Part shown: one piece after another, positions 39,016 through 47,766 of the stretch
Position numbering within the stretch: the first letter of the stretch is position 1
How the letters are laid out: every line of letters begins with the position of its first letter
NCBI GenBank assembly: GCA_024349765.1
Contig: AP026073.1
Span: 992,001 to 1,056,000, forward strand
DNA: 64,000 bases
Direction: 5' to 3'
Origin: Streptomyces nigrescens
GTDB taxonomy: Bacteria > Actinomycetota > Actinomycetes > Streptomycetales > Streptomycetaceae
Notes under the pieces: model-generated
The model's database searches: none
Seen by the model: only the letters and a program-made list of their open reading frames with translations
Told to the model about the DNA's origin: nothing
Program-made: the position numbers and the translations under genes

Positions 39016-40260
39016 TTACGCGTCCGCCGTCGGCGTCAGGCGTACCGGCAGGCCCCGCAGGCCGCCCGAGATGAAGCCGCCCGAGGGCTGCAACTCCTCT
39101 GCCGGCACGGCCAGTTCGAGCTCCGGAAAGCGCGCGAAGAGGGCCGGGAGGGCGATCCGGGCCTCCATACGGGCCAGCGGGGCGCCCAGGCAGTGGTGCA
39201 CGCCGTGGCCGAAGGCCAGGTGCTCCTGGACGCCGCGCCGGACGTCGAACGTGTCCGCCCCGGGGCCGTGGAACTCCGGGTCGCGGCCGGCGCCGGCGTA
39301 CCCGGGGAGGATCGCGTCGCCCTTGCGGATGGTGATCCCGTCCGGCAGCTCGATGTCCGCCACCGCGAAGCGCAGCGGCAGGCTCGCGATGCTGGGGGCC
39401 CAGCGCAGCGTCTCCTCGATGACGTCGTTCCACGGCACCTGGCCCGACAGCACCAGCTTCAGCTGGTCGGGATGGGTGAGCAGGGCCGTCACCGCGTTGC
39501 CGATGAGGTCGACGGTGGTCTCGTGACCGGCGCCGATGACCAGCAGCAGGGTGTCCAGGAGCTCCTGCTCGGTCATCCGCTCGCCGTCGTCGTCCCGTGC
39601 GGAGACCAGCAGGCTGGTGAGGTCGTCCGCCGGCGCCTCGCGCTTGGCGGTGACCAGGCCGGTCAGCAGGGTGTGCACGGACGCGGCGGTGGCACCGGCC
39701 TGTTCCGGCGTGGCGGTGGTGTCCATGATCGCCTCGACCAGCCGGGCCAGTTCGGCGCGCGGCTCGCCCTCCGGGAAACCGAAGAGCTCGCAGATGACCT
39801 GCATGGGCAGCGGGTGGGCGAACACCTCGCGCAGGTCCACGACCGAGCCGGCCGGGTGGCCGGCGAGATCGTCCAGTAAGGCCTGGGTGATCCGCTCGAC
39901 GCGCGGCAGCATGGCGTCCGTACGGCGGGCCGTGAACGCCGGCGCGATCAGCTTGCGCAGCCGGCGGTGGTCCGGGCCGTACGCGGTGAACATGTTGGTG
40001 ACGCCGATCCACGACTGCAGCCAGCTGCCGCGGATCTCCTCGCGCTGCCAGGCCGGCCAGTGCTCGCGGGGGTTCTTCGAGACCCGGTCGTCGGTCAGCA
40101 GCGACTTGAGCAGGGCGTGGTGGGTGACCGCCCACGCCTCGATGCCGCCGGGCAGCTCGATCCGGGCCGCCGGGCCTATCGCGCGGAGGCGGGCTGCCTC
40201 TCCGTGGATATCGCTTCCGACCGGGTCGATGACGTAGGGCTGCTGTCCCTGTTGTGCCAT
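39016..40260 (-). CDS. Cytochrome P450, CYP154-like, last gene of the conservon
   Basis: A soluble bacterial class I P450 monooxygenase; substrate unknown. The 414-residue protein has the I-helix motif GAGHETT, the K-helix ExxR in EETLRW, and the heme loop [11 protein letters not shown] with the thiolate ligand Cys357. All canonical residues are present. ATG at 40260 follows AGGAG. Its first 85 bp overlap the 3' end of the preceding P450 gene. In Streptomyces conservons a CYP154 member is typically paired with a CYP157 member, as seems to be the case here. Redox partners are not encoded nearby. Confidence 0.9.
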   Translation of the reverse strand: MAQQGQQPYVIDPVGSDIHGEAARLRAIGPAARIELPGGIEAWAVTHHALLKSLLTDDRVSKNPREHWPAWQREEIRGSWLQSWIGVTNMFTAYGPDHRRLRKLIAPAFTARRTDAMLPRVERITQALLDDLAGHPAGSVVDLREVFAHPLPMQVICELFGFPEGEPRAELARLVEAIMDTTATPEQAGATAASVHTLLTGLVTAKREAPADDLTSLLVSARDDDGERMTEQELLDTLLLVIGAGHETTVDLIGNAVTALLTHPDQLKLVLSGQVPWNDVIEETLRWAPSIASLPLRFAVADIELPDGITIRKGDAILPGYAGAGRDPEFHGPGADTFDVRRGVQEHLAFGHGVHHCLGAPLARMEARIALPALFARFPELELAVPAEELQPSGGFISGGLRGLPVRLTPTADA

Positions 40261-41633
40261 GGAGTGGCTCCTGCCTGGTCGGGGGTGATGGGGGAGAAGC
40301 GGGCCGGCAGTGCGACCAGGGCCCGGTGGAAGGCGCCGTGCCGCCACTCCAACTCGCTTGCCGGTACGGCGAGTTCGATGTCGGAGAGCCAGGCGGTGAG
40401 CCGCTCGATCGCGGTGGTGGCGATCAGCAGCGCGTGCCGCTTCACGGGGCAGGCGTGCGGGCCGGCCGACCAGGACAGGTGCGAACCGCCGCCCGAGCCC
40501 GGTACCTCCAGCGAACTGGTGTCGAACTGGCTGTTGGCGGCCGCGTACGACACCATCACCAGCTGGCCCCGGCGCACCCAGGTGCCGTGGAAGAAGACGT
40601 CCCGGACCGGGAAGTGGGCGGAGTAGTTGGTCAGCGGCGGGTCGTTCCACAGCACCTCGTTGATGGCGTCCTGCGGGGTCAGGGCGCCACCGGTGAGGGT
40701 GTTGTAGTAGCGGTCGTCGGAGAGCATCCGCGACAGCGAGTTGCCGATGAGGTTGGCGAGCGGCTCGTTGCCCGCGCCCATCACCAGGATGATGTTGTGG
40801 ATCAGTTCCTCGTCGGACAGCCCGTTGGGGTGGTCCATGAACCACGAGGTCAGGTCCGCGCCGCGCTGCGCCTTCTTCGACCCGACCAGCTCCATGATGT
40901 ACGCGGTGTACGCCTCGTTGGCGGCCGCCGCCTCCTCGGGCGAGGTGCCCTCGATCATCCCGGCGAGGGCCTCGATGAGCCGGTCGCTGTAGGAGTCGGG
41001 CAGCCCGAAGAGGTTGTTGAACATCAGCAGCGGGATCAGCCGCGCGTAGTCGGCGATCAGATCGACCTCACCGCGGGCGCCGAACCGCTGGATCAGGGTG
41101 TCCGCGGCGTGGTGCACCCGGGCCCGCAGCTCGTGCGGTTCCACCAGCTTGAAGCTGTCGACGATGACGTCCCGGTAGCGGACGTGCGCCGGCCCGTCGC
41201 TGTAGAAGACGTTCGGCCGCCAGCCCAGCATCGGCAGGATCGGCGAGTCCGCCGGGATGGTCTGCATCCACTCCCGGGAGTCCTTCGACCAGGTCGTGTC
41301 GTCGTGCAGCAGGTCCAGCGCCGCGCGGTAGTCGGTGACCAGCATCGCGGTCACGTCGGGCGCGATCTCGACCGGCGCCAGCGCACCGTACTGCCGCAGC
41401 TGGGCGTAGCTGCGGGCCGGGTCGGCGGCGAACTCCGGTCCGTAGAGCTTCACCGGCTGGTGCGCGTCGGGCCGGGCCTGCGGGTACGCCATGGCCTGCT
41501 GCGGCGGGACCGCGGAGTGCGCCGGGCAGCCCGGTGGCGGTGCGGCGCCCTGCTGCGGTGGCAGCTTCCCCGGGCTCTCGGCTTCGCTGGAGCGGGGGAG
41601 ACCCCATTCTTCCGGCTGGTGCGGGGAAGTCAC
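40176..41633 (-). CDS. Atypical cytochrome P450, CYP157-like, in the conservon
   Basis: A P450-fold protein of 485 residues that lacks several normally conserved residues. The I-helix reads [11 protein letters not shown], without the usual Thr; the K-helix reads NEVLWNDPP, so the ExxR arginine is missing; the heme loop is [10 protein letters not shown], with Cys395 kept but Phe and the last Gly changed. CYP157 proteins are known to lack ExxR. The N-terminus is a Pro/Gln-rich tail of about 60 residues and the C-terminus has an extra Ser/Thr-rich tail. GTG at 41633 overlaps the cvnD stop (GTGA). It may bind heme but not act as an ordinary monooxygenase. Confidence 0.87.
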   Translation of the reverse strand: MTSPHQPEEWGLPRSSEAESPGKLPPQQGAAPPPGCPAHSAVPPQQAMAYPQARPDAHQPVKLYGPEFAADPARSYAQLRQYGALAPVEIAPDVTAMLVTDYRAALDLLHDDTTWSKDSREWMQTIPADSPILPMLGWRPNVFYSDGPAHVRYRDVIVDSFKLVEPHELRARVHHAADTLIQRFGARGEVDLIADYARLIPLLMFNNLFGLPDSYSDRLIEALAGMIEGTSPEEAAAANEAYTAYIMELVGSKKAQRGADLTSWFMDHPNGLSDEELIHNIILVMGAGNEPLANLIGNSLSRMLSDDRYYNTLTGGALTPQDAINEVLWNDPPLTNYSAHFPVRDVFFHGTWVRRGQLVMVSYAAANSQFDTSSLEVPGSGGGSHLSWSAGPHACPVKRHALLIATTAIERLTAWLSDIELAVPASELEWRHGAFHRALVALPARFSPITPDQAGATPWHNRDSSPTSSTRSEAISTERQPASAR

Positions 41634-42268
41634 GGGTTCGGGTTCTCCTCGGGAGTGTGGGCCAGGACGTGGCCGACGAGCGCGATCAGCGCGTCGACGG
41701 ACTGGTCGCGGTCGCGGGCGTCGCACAGCACCAGCGGCGTTTCGGGGTGCAGGTCGAGCGCCTCGCGGAGCTTCTCGACGGAGTACTGGGGCGCGTCGGG
41801 GAAGGTGTTGACCGCGACCGCGTAGCGCAGCCCGGCCTCCTCCACGATGTCCATCACCTCGAAGGAGTCCGCCAGCCGGCGGGTGTCCGCGAGGACCAGG
41901 GCGCCCAGCGCGCCGCGGGCGATGTCCTGCCACAGGGGCCGAAAGCGCTTCTGCCCGGGCGTGCCGAACAGGTAGAGCACCAGGTCCCCGGGCAGCGTCA
42001 GCCGCCCGAAGTCGATCGCGACGGTGGTGGTGGTCTTCTCCCGTACGCCGGCGAGATCGTCGACGATCGCGCCGGACTGGGTCATGACCTCTTCGGTGTG
42101 CAGCGGCGGGGTCTCCGACAGCGCCCGGATGAGCGTCGTCTTGCCGACCCCGAACGGACCCGCGACCAGCAGCTTGACCAGGGTCTGGTTCTCGCCGGAG
42201 AGGTACATGTTGCCGGTGCCGGTACCCGTACCGGTCGCGCTGCTAGGACTTGAGAGAGCGGAGTCCAT
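41630..42268 (-). CDS. cvnD: Conservon small GTPase-like protein CvnD
   Basis: CvnD proteins are Ras-like/MglA-related GTPases that work with CvnA-C as a membrane-associated signalling complex. The 212-residue protein has the P-loop AGPFGVGKTT, the switch-like TTTTVAIDFG, and LYLFGTPGQKRFRPLW, where FGTPGQ replaces the usual DTPG/DxxG. NTF appears where NKxD is expected (AVAVNTFPDA), an ordinary feature of this family. The start at 42268 overlaps the cvnC end by 26 bp; the tail GTGTGTGN precedes the core. The stop overlaps the start of the CYP157-like gene. Confidence 0.9.
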   Translation of the reverse strand: MDSALSSPSSATGTGTGTGNMYLSGENQTLVKLLVAGPFGVGKTTLIRALSETPPLHTEEVMTQSGAIVDDLAGVREKTTTTVAIDFGRLTLPGDLVLYLFGTPGQKRFRPLWQDIARGALGALVLADTRRLADSFEVMDIVEEAGLRYAVAVNTFPDAPQYSVEKLREALDLHPETPLVLCDARDRDQSVDALIALVGHVLAHTPEENPNP

Positions 42269-42605
42269 CGAGAACCCTCTCCAGAATCTGCCGGTCGAAT
42301 TGCTCGGCTTCGGGGATGGGGACACGGGCGTGCAGCCGCCCGGCATCGACAAGGTCGGCCACCAGCACCTTCACCACGCTGACGGGCAGGTGAAGGTGGG
42401 CGGCGACCTCGGCCAGAGACAGCGCCCCGGGCTGCAGCAGCTCCAGGATGCGGTGCTCTTCCGGGCGTACCTCACTGGTGATCGGCATCCCCACGCTGTG
42501 CAGCAGGGTGAGCCGGTCCAACGTGTTGCGGCTGGGGCGGGCGCGTCCGCCGGTGGCCAGGTAGGCCGGGACGAGGCGCCTGCCGCTGCTCTGGCGGGGC
42601 GTCAT
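42243..42605 (-). CDS. cvnC: Conservon DUF742 protein CvnC
   Basis: A small DUF742 protein of the conservon, probably a winged-helix-like adaptor in the CvnA-D complex. The 120-residue product has RLVPAYLATGGRARPSRN at the N-terminus, the typical PEEHRILELLQPGALSLAEVAAHLHLPVSVVKVLVADLVDAG helix-turn-helix-like centre, and ends DRQILERVLDGLRSLKS. It overlaps the cvnB stop by 4 bases (ATGA) and the cvnD start by 26 bp, so translation is tightly coupled. It is 120 residues long, usual for the family. Confidence 0.92.
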   Translation of the reverse strand: MTPRQSSGRRLVPAYLATGGRARPSRNTLDRLTLLHSVGMPITSEVRPEEHRILELLQPGALSLAEVAAHLHLPVSVVKVLVADLVDAGRLHARVPIPEAEQFDRQILERVLDGLRSLKS

Positions 42606-43030
42606 GCCGGGTTACCGAGGTCCCGGGCCGGGCTGTTCATCACCTTGCTGCCCAGCGTCGTCACCTGGATCTGCATGTGGTGCGCGACGACTCCCATGTT
42701 CACCTCCGGGTCGGCGAAGACGGCCAGGCAGGTGTTCTCGCCGGCCGGTATCGCGAAGACGAAGCCCTCGTCGGACTCGATGACGGTCTGCCGCAGCCGG
42801 GTGTCGTCCTTCTCGGCGAACGCGGCGGTGACGGCGCGCGCGGCGCCCTGGAGCGCGGACATCATCGCGGCGACACCCTCGCCGGCCTCCCGGGACAGAC
42901 CCGGCGAGGCACCCTCGATGAAGCCGTCACCGGAGATCACGGCTGCGTGGATAACATGCGGCAACTCCAAGAGCGGCGCCAGCACCCAGGACTTGTCCTC
43001 GGCGACACGGCGGCGGGTGGGGCTGTTCAT
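42602..43030 (-). CDS. cvnB: Conservon roadblock/LC7 protein CvnB
   Basis: A roadblock/LC7-domain protein, likely regulator or scaffold for the CvnD GTPase (as MglB is for MglA). The 142-residue product has a starting helix (SWVLAPLLELPHVIHAAVISGDGFIEGA), a middle AAMMSALQGAARAVTAAF helix and FAIPAGENTCLAVFADPEVNMGVVAHHMQ. ATG at 43030 overlaps the cvnA stop (ATGA); its own stop overlaps the cvnC start. Upstream in-frame extension to 43117 would run into cvnA and is not needed. Confidence 0.92.
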   Translation of the reverse strand: MNSPTRRRVAEDKSWVLAPLLELPHVIHAAVISGDGFIEGASPGLSREAGEGVAAMMSALQGAARAVTAAFAEKDDTRLRQTVIESDEGFVFAIPAGENTCLAVFADPEVNMGVVAHHMQIQVTTLGSKVMNSPARDLGNPA

Positions 43031-44487
43031 GACTGGGCGTTCCCTTCGGGACTGCGAGGGGGTTCTGACTGGGCGGCTGCCCGGCCGGTTTCGGTGCCCC
43101 GCTGGAGGGCGGCCCACCGGGATCCGGTCTCCTCCGGGGAGCGCGGGGGAATCGGTTCGGTGCGCGGGGCCTGCTCGGCCTCCGACACGGGCTTGCGGCG
43201 GCGCCGGCGCGGCAGTTCGCCCTCGGCGGCCGGCGCGTCGTACGAGGCGTGCACGGCGGGCGCGGCGGGCGCCGCGGGGGCGGCCGGTGCGGCCGGTGCG
43301 GGAGTCGGCTGACCGGCGGAGGACGCTGCCGAGGAGGGCGCCGCCCCGGTCGGCAGGGCGGAGGAGGATCGTTCCGTCATCCCGGAACGGTGCGGCAGCG
43401 GAGCCATCACGGACATGGGCTGGGCACTCTCGTCGAGGACGGTGAGGAGGGGGTCACCCGGGATGTACACCACGGCCCGCACGCCGCCGTACGGCGACGG
43501 CTCGACGTGCACCCCGAAGCCGTACTGGCGCACCAGCTGGCCGGCAGCGGCGAAACCGGACCGCGGCGGGTCGCCGAGCTGGGTCAGCAGCAGATCGCCG
43601 TCGCCCGCCAGCAGCTCCATCGCCGCCTTGATCTCGTCGTCGTGCATGCCGACGCCGTAGTCGTCGATGATCACCGAGGCGCCGCGGTTGCCCTGCTGGA
43701 GGGTGATCGTCACCGGCAGCTCACGGTGCGAGTGGTGCAGCGCGTTGGCCAGCAGCTCGGTGACGGTGATCGCGATCGGCTCGACGGCCCGCGCGACGAC
43801 CGCGATCGGGTCCCGCAGCTGGTTGCTGATCTGCACGCGCTCGTAGCCGCGCAGCCGGGACATGGCGCCCACGACCAGCTCGGCCAGGTACGAGTCCTCA
43901 CGGGTCAGGCCCGGCCAGGCGCCGCAGACGACGCCGGTGGCCTGCACACGCCGCAGCGCCTGCTCGTTGAGGAAGTCCGCGTTCAGCAGGGCCTGCGCGA
44001 TCTCCGGGTCGTCGTAGCGGTGCTGCATCTCCTGCAGCGCCGTCTGCAGGCGGTACAGCAGCGCCTGGATGGTGGTGGTCGCGCCGCGGAGTGCCGACTG
44101 CGCGGCCGCGTCGACGCGCGTGCGCTCCTTGGTGATGGCCTCGCTGACCTGCTCCAGTACGGCGCCGAGCGCCTCGTCCGTCTCCGACCCGGCGAACCGG
44201 GCGTCGAGCAGACCGTGCACCGGCACGTGCGGGTGGGCCAGCGCCATCGTCAGGTCGGGGAGCCGGGTACCGGCCAGGTGCCGGATCTCGGCCTCGGTGG
44301 CGCGCAGCCGGGCCGACAGCTCCGTATTGCTGTGGAGCGTGGCGCTGTTCTGTTCCTCAGCGGCGGCCAGGCGCGCTCTCAGGGCCTTGCGCTGTCCGCT
44401 GGCCCGGACCGAGAACGCCGCCAGGACCACGGCGGCGGCCGTACCTGCGCTGAGGCACCACAACAGCGCCTCCGGTATGGATGTCAT
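43027..44487 (-). CDS. cvnA: Conservon sensor histidine kinase-like protein CvnA
   Basis: CvnA is the membrane sensor of the conservon, resembling a histidine kinase. The 486-residue protein has one N-terminal membrane helix (ALLWCLSAGTAAAVVLAAFSV), a coiled-coil-like stretch, a dimerisation region, and a HATPase domain with ITVTELLANALHHSHRE (N-box) and IIDDYGVGMHDDE. An Ala/Pro-rich tail of about 110 residues follows (APAAPAAPAAPAAPAV). A phospho-acceptor His is not obvious in the dimerisation region. ATG at 44487 is preferred because AGGA precedes it; an ATG at 44499 lacks a site. A 17-bp palindrome lies about 130 bp upstream. Confidence 0.92.
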   Translation of the reverse strand: MTSIPEALLWCLSAGTAAAVVLAAFSVRASGQRKALRARLAAAEEQNSATLHSNTELSARLRATEAEIRHLAGTRLPDLTMALAHPHVPVHGLLDARFAGSETDEALGAVLEQVSEAITKERTRVDAAAQSALRGATTTIQALLYRLQTALQEMQHRYDDPEIAQALLNADFLNEQALRRVQATGVVCGAWPGLTREDSYLAELVVGAMSRLRGYERVQISNQLRDPIAVVARAVEPIAITVTELLANALHHSHRELPVTITLQQGNRGASVIIDDYGVGMHDDEIKAAMELLAGDGDLLLTQLGDPPRSGFAAAGQLVRQYGFGVHVEPSPYGGVRAVVYIPGDPLLTVLDESAQPMSVMAPLPHRSGMTERSSSALPTGAAPSSAASSAGQPTPAPAAPAAPAAPAAPAVHASYDAPAAEGELPRRRRRKPVSEAEQAPRTEPIPPRSPEETGSRWAALQRGTETGRAAAQSEPPRSPEGNAQS

Positions 44488-44615
44488 CGAGATCCTCATG
44501 TGGGGTACTGACTGGGTCGGCCGGCCATCACGGCGACGTGGTGCCGATCATCACGGGATGCTACCGGGGAGTTGACGTGCCGTGAGGGCCGATCCCAAGG
44601 GGCGACTGAGAAGTA

Positions 44616-44632
44616 CGGAAGGTCACCTTCCG
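44616..44632. promoter_or_regulatory. 17-bp palindrome upstream of cvnA
   Basis: CGGAAGGTCACCTTCCG is a perfect palindrome with one central base, 129 bp before the cvnA start and downstream of the DUF397 terminator. It is a candidate operator for the conservon; no regulator can be named. Confidence 0.45.
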
Positions 44633-44660
44633 CCCGCGATGACCGGACGATAACGTGATG

Positions 44661-44693
44661 CGGCCCCGTCATCCAGGGAAGATGGCGGGGCCG
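44661..44693 (-). terminator. Terminator of the HTH-DUF397 operon
   Basis: CGGCCCCGTCATC (44661-44673) pairs with GATGGCGGGGCCG (44681-44693) over 13 bp with one G-U; the loop is CAGGGAA. It lies 36 bp past the DUF397 stop. Confidence 0.8.
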
Positions 44694-44728
44694 GTGTGTG
44701 CCTGTTGTGTGCCCTTGGTGAAAGCCGG

Positions 44729-44941
44729 TCAGGCGTTCCGGAATTGCGCGTTCTTGACGGTCGCTATGAAAGTGGACCAAGCGCCCGCGGGCACTATCAG
44801 GGCGGGGCCCTGGGGGGTCTTGCTGTCGCGGACGGGGACCACTCCGGGGAAGTCGTCGGCGACTTCGACGCAGCTGCCGCCGTTGGTGTCGCTGTAGCTG
44901 CTCTTGCGCCACCGAGCACTGCTCAGGTCGTACTCGCGCAT
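44729..44941 (-). CDS. DUF397 domain protein
   Basis: A 70-residue DUF397 protein: SSARWRKSSYSDTNGGSCVEV, VVPVRDSKTPQGPALIVPAGAWSTFIATVK. These small proteins are paired with Scr1-type helix-turn-helix regulators throughout Streptomyces and are thought to form toxin-antitoxin-like or developmental switches. The start at 44941 overlaps the end of the upstream HTH gene by 19 bp, so the two are coupled. Its biochemical role is unproven. Confidence 0.93.
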   Translation of the reverse strand: MREYDLSSARWRKSSYSDTNGGSCVEVADDFPGVVPVRDSKTPQGPALIVPAGAWSTFIATVKNAQFRNA

Positions 44942-45756
44942 CGTCTGTAGTCCTCTACCATCGACTCGATCAAGGGCAGGGACGCCTCCGGCGACAGCGC
45001 GGCGGCCCTTGCCGGATCGTAGCTCTGCTGTACGTGCCTCACTACGGCCGGATCGTCCAGCAGATTCCCCGAATACACGCCCTCTGTATAGGCGGTTGGC
45101 GGCGCGTCCTCGAACTCCATGAGCGTCACCATCTTGCCGATGAAGGAAAATGCGCCGGCCGCGAACGGAAGTACCTGCACCAGGATCTTGCGGTCGCGGA
45201 CGAGTCGCGCAATGTGCTCCAACTGCTCGGCCATAACGGCCGGGCCTCCCACTGGCACGCGCAGTACCGCTTCGTGCAGGACGGCCCAATACGCCGGACG
45301 ATCAGCGGGCTTGAGGACCGCCGCCCGGTCGAGTCGGGCGCGGACTTTTTCCTCGATGTGCTCGTCCGATGCCAATGGATTGCCCGCGAGCATCAACGCC
45401 CGCGCATAAGCCGACGTCTGCAGCAGTCCCGGCACGATCATCGACTCGAACTCACAGATCTTCGTAGCCAGCCGTTCCAGATCCGCCGCTGCCGCGAAGT
45501 AGGAGGCATACGGCGAAGCCTCCAGCAGTTTTCGGTAAAGGCGCTCGAAAAAGCCGTCCGTCTTCAGTGCCTCGTCGATCTGGATCGCCATTTCCAGGCG
45601 CGGCCGGCGTTCCGCGGACTCGAACCTGCAGACCAGTGCGCGGGACGCGAACAGCCTCCGCCCCAGTTCTGCCTGACTCAGACCGGCCGCCTCCCGGCGG
45701 TTCGTGAGTTCCGAGCCCCAGAATTCCCAGCCGACCTGCTGCGAAGCGTTGGCCAT
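44923..45756 (-). CDS. Scr1-family helix-turn-helix regulator
   Basis: An XRE-type DNA-binding protein of 277 residues with the Scr1 (DUF5753) C-terminal domain. The HTH is GLSQAELGRRLFASRALVCRFESAERRP (about 25-52), and the C-terminal part has EFESMIVPGLLQTSAYARALM, YWAVLHEAVLRVPVGGPAVMAEQLEHI and VQVLPFAAGAF, all family blocks. Its 3' end overlaps the DUF397 gene by 19 bp. It is divergent from recO across 131 bp. Such pairs are abundant in Streptomyces (the whiJ type belongs here); the target genes of this copy are unknown. Confidence 0.92.
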   Translation of the reverse strand: MANASQQVGWEFWGSELTNRREAAGLSQAELGRRLFASRALVCRFESAERRPRLEMAIQIDEALKTDGFFERLYRKLLEASPYASYFAAAADLERLATKICEFESMIVPGLLQTSAYARALMLAGNPLASDEHIEEKVRARLDRAAVLKPADRPAYWAVLHEAVLRVPVGGPAVMAEQLEHIARLVRDRKILVQVLPFAAGAFSFIGKMVTLMEFEDAPPTAYTEGVYSGNLLDDPAVVRHVQQSYDPARAAALSPEASLPLIESMVEDYRRCASTT

Positions 45757-45887
45757 GGCCCACCCCTCTTGCTGTGCTGTGTTGCCGTACCGCTCTTTCC
45801 GTCACAGACTAGTTCCGGAGCGTTACCACACGGGTGCGAACGGTGAACCCGACCGACCCCCTCTCCGCATGCGCCAGAATGGGCGCC

Positions 45888-46634
45888 ATGAGTCTGTTCC
45901 GCGACGACGGCATCGTGCTGCGCACCCAGAAGCTGGGTGAGGCGGACCGGATCATCACGCTGCTCACCCGCGGCCACGGCCGGGTCCGTGCCGTGGCCCG
46001 GGGCGTGCGGCGGACGAAGTCGAAGTTCGGGGCGCGGCTGGAGCCGTTCTCGCACGTGGACGTGCAGTTCTACGCCCGCGGCAGCGAGCTCGTCGGGCGC
46101 GGGCTGCCGCTGTGTACGCAGAGCGAGACGATCGCCGCGTACGGCGGCGGCATCGTCACGGACTACGCCCGCTACACCGCCGGCACGGCCATGCTGGAGA
46201 CCGCCGAGCGGTTCACCGACCACGAGGGCGAGCCGGCCGTCCAGCAGTACCTGCTGCTGGTCGGCGGGCTGCGGACGCTCGCGCGCGGGGAGCACGCGCC
46301 GCACCTCGTGCTCGACGCGTTCCTGCTGCGCTCGCTGGCCGTGAACGGTTACGCGCCGAGTTTCGACAGCTGCGCGCGGTGCGGGATGCCGGGCCCGAAC
46401 CGGTTCTTCTCGGTCGCGTCGGGCGGGGTGATCTGCGGCGAGTGCCGGGTGCCCGGGAGCGTCGTACCCTCCTCGGAGGCCATCGGGCTCCTGAGCGCGC
46501 TGCTGACCGGCGACTGGGAGACCGCGGACGCCTGCGAGGCCCGCCACGCGCGGGAGGGCAGCGGGCTGGTCACGGCCTATTTGCACTGGCACCTGGAGCG
46601 GGGCCTGCGCTCCCTGAGGTATGTAGAGCAGTAG
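45888..46634 (+). CDS. recO: DNA repair protein RecO
   Basis: RecO loads RecA on SSB-coated single strands in the RecFOR pathway. The 248-residue protein has the OB-fold N-terminus [37 protein letters not shown], and a zinc finger with CARCGMPG and GVICGECR (four Cys), followed by a helical C-terminal part. ATG at 45888 gives the family N-terminus; a longer frame from 45834 has no support. It is followed by uppS, 94 bp apart on the same strand, in an order I recall as conserved in Streptomyces. Confidence 0.95.
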   Translation: MSLFRDDGIVLRTQKLGEADRIITLLTRGHGRVRAVARGVRRTKSKFGARLEPFSHVDVQFYARGSELVGRGLPLCTQSETIAAYGGGIVTDYARYTAGTAMLETAERFTDHEGEPAVQQYLLLVGGLRTLARGEHAPHLVLDAFLLRSLAVNGYAPSFDSCARCGMPGPNRFFSVASGGVICGECRVPGSVVPSSEAIGLLSALLTGDWETADACEARHAREGSGLVTAYLHWHLERGLRSLRYVEQ

Positions 46635-46728
46635 GGCAGCAGACGGGGTGACGCAGTGGTCACCCGCGCACAACGACAATCCTCGAAGCGACACAGCGAC
46701 ACAGCGACACATAGGAGACGTGGGCCGC

Positions 46729-47547
46729 ATGGCACGACGCGGGATTCTGGGCCGTAACCGACGCGAGTACGTCACGCCCGAGCCGCACCCTTCCGGCGCG
46801 CGGCCGCCGAAGATCCCCGGGGAGCTCGTCCCGAACCATGTGGCCGTGGTCATGGACGGCAACGGCCGGTGGGCGAAGGAGCGGGGCCTGCCGCGCACCG
46901 AGGGCCACAAGGTCGGCGAGGGCGTCGTGCTGGACGTCCTCAAGGGCTGCATCGAAATGGGCGTGAAGAACCTTTCGCTCTACGCCTTCTCCACCGAGAA
47001 CTGGAAGCGGTCGCCGGACGAGGTGAAGTTCCTGATGAACTTCAACCGCGATGTCATCCGGCGGCGGCGCGACGAAATGGACGCGCTCGGTATTCGTATC
47101 CGGTGGGTCGGGCGGATGCCGAAGCTGTGGAAGTCCGTGGTGCAGGAGCTCCAGATCGCCCAGGAGCAGACCAAGAACAACGACGCGATGACGCTGTATT
47201 TCTGCGTGAATTACGGCGGTCGGGCGGAGATCGCGGACGCCGCGGCGGCCATCGCCCGGGACGTGCGGGCCGGGAAGCTGGACCCGTCGAAGGTCAACGA
47301 GAAGACCGTCGCGAAGTACATGTACTACCCGGACATGCCGGACGTGGATCTCTTCGTGCGGCCGTCCGGTGAGCAGCGCACCTCGAACTACCTGATCTGG
47401 CAGAGCGCGTACGCCGAGATGGTCTTCCAGGACATCCTGTGGCCGGACTTCGACCGGCGGAACCTGTGGGACGCGTGCCTGGAGTACGCCAAGCGGGACC
47501 GGCGGTTCGGTGCCGCGCCGGTGGCGGAGGGCGAGTCCGCGACGTGA
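46729..47547 (+). CDS. uppS: Isoprenyl transferase (undecaprenyl diphosphate synthase type)
   Basis: A cis-prenyltransferase that makes the polyprenyl diphosphate carrier for cell-wall synthesis. The 272-residue protein has the catalytic motif [19 protein letters not shown] (Asp in MDGNG), [11 protein letters not shown], and [25 protein letters not shown], the five-region family pattern. ATG at 46729 is preferred: AGGAGA precedes it by 10 bases; earlier in-frame starts at 46648 and 46720 fit less well. Streptomyces has two uppS-like genes, so the product length (C30-C55) is uncertain. A strong 18-bp hairpin follows. Confidence 0.95.
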   Translation: MARRGILGRNRREYVTPEPHPSGARPPKIPGELVPNHVAVVMDGNGRWAKERGLPRTEGHKVGEGVVLDVLKGCIEMGVKNLSLYAFSTENWKRSPDEVKFLMNFNRDVIRRRRDEMDALGIRIRWVGRMPKLWKSVVQELQIAQEQTKNNDAMTLYFCVNYGGRAEIADAAAAIARDVRAGKLDPSKVNEKTVAKYMYYPDMPDVDLFVRPSGEQRTSNYLIWQSAYAEMVFQDILWPDFDRRNLWDACLEYAKRDRRFGAAPVAEGESAT

Positions 47548-47562
47548 CGGCCTGAGACGGGG

Positions 47563-47605
47563 CGGCCCGGCTTCCTTCCTGTGCTCCAGGAAGGAAGCCG
47601 GGCCG
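47563..47605. terminator. uppS terminator
   Basis: CGGCCCGGCTTCCTTCCT (47563-47580) pairs perfectly with its complement at 47588-47605, 18 bp, loop GTGCTCC. It lies in the convergent gap with the CHAP-protein gene, so it could serve both directions. Confidence 0.92.
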
Positions 47606-47766
47606 TACGCTTGGGATCGCAGGCGAACTGCGCCTCCCTGACGGCCGGTTCGCCGCCGGACGGGGCGGCGGTGATCCGCACCATCCGGTGGTTCTTGGCG
47701 AGCTTGCGGGGGGTTCTCCTGTGCGGGGACACAGGGGAGACGCCCCCGGAGGCTCCTGAAGGCCGT

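Noticed and set aside
39016-41633. Two P450 genes considered as part of a natural-product cluster
   Set aside because: They are fused by overlaps to cvnA-D, and no synthase, transferase or other biosynthetic gene is nearby.
46648-46728. 27-residue N-terminal extension of uppS (start at 46648)
   Set aside because: The extension contains a repeated ACACAGCG stretch and no ribosome-binding site, while AGGAGA precedes 46729.
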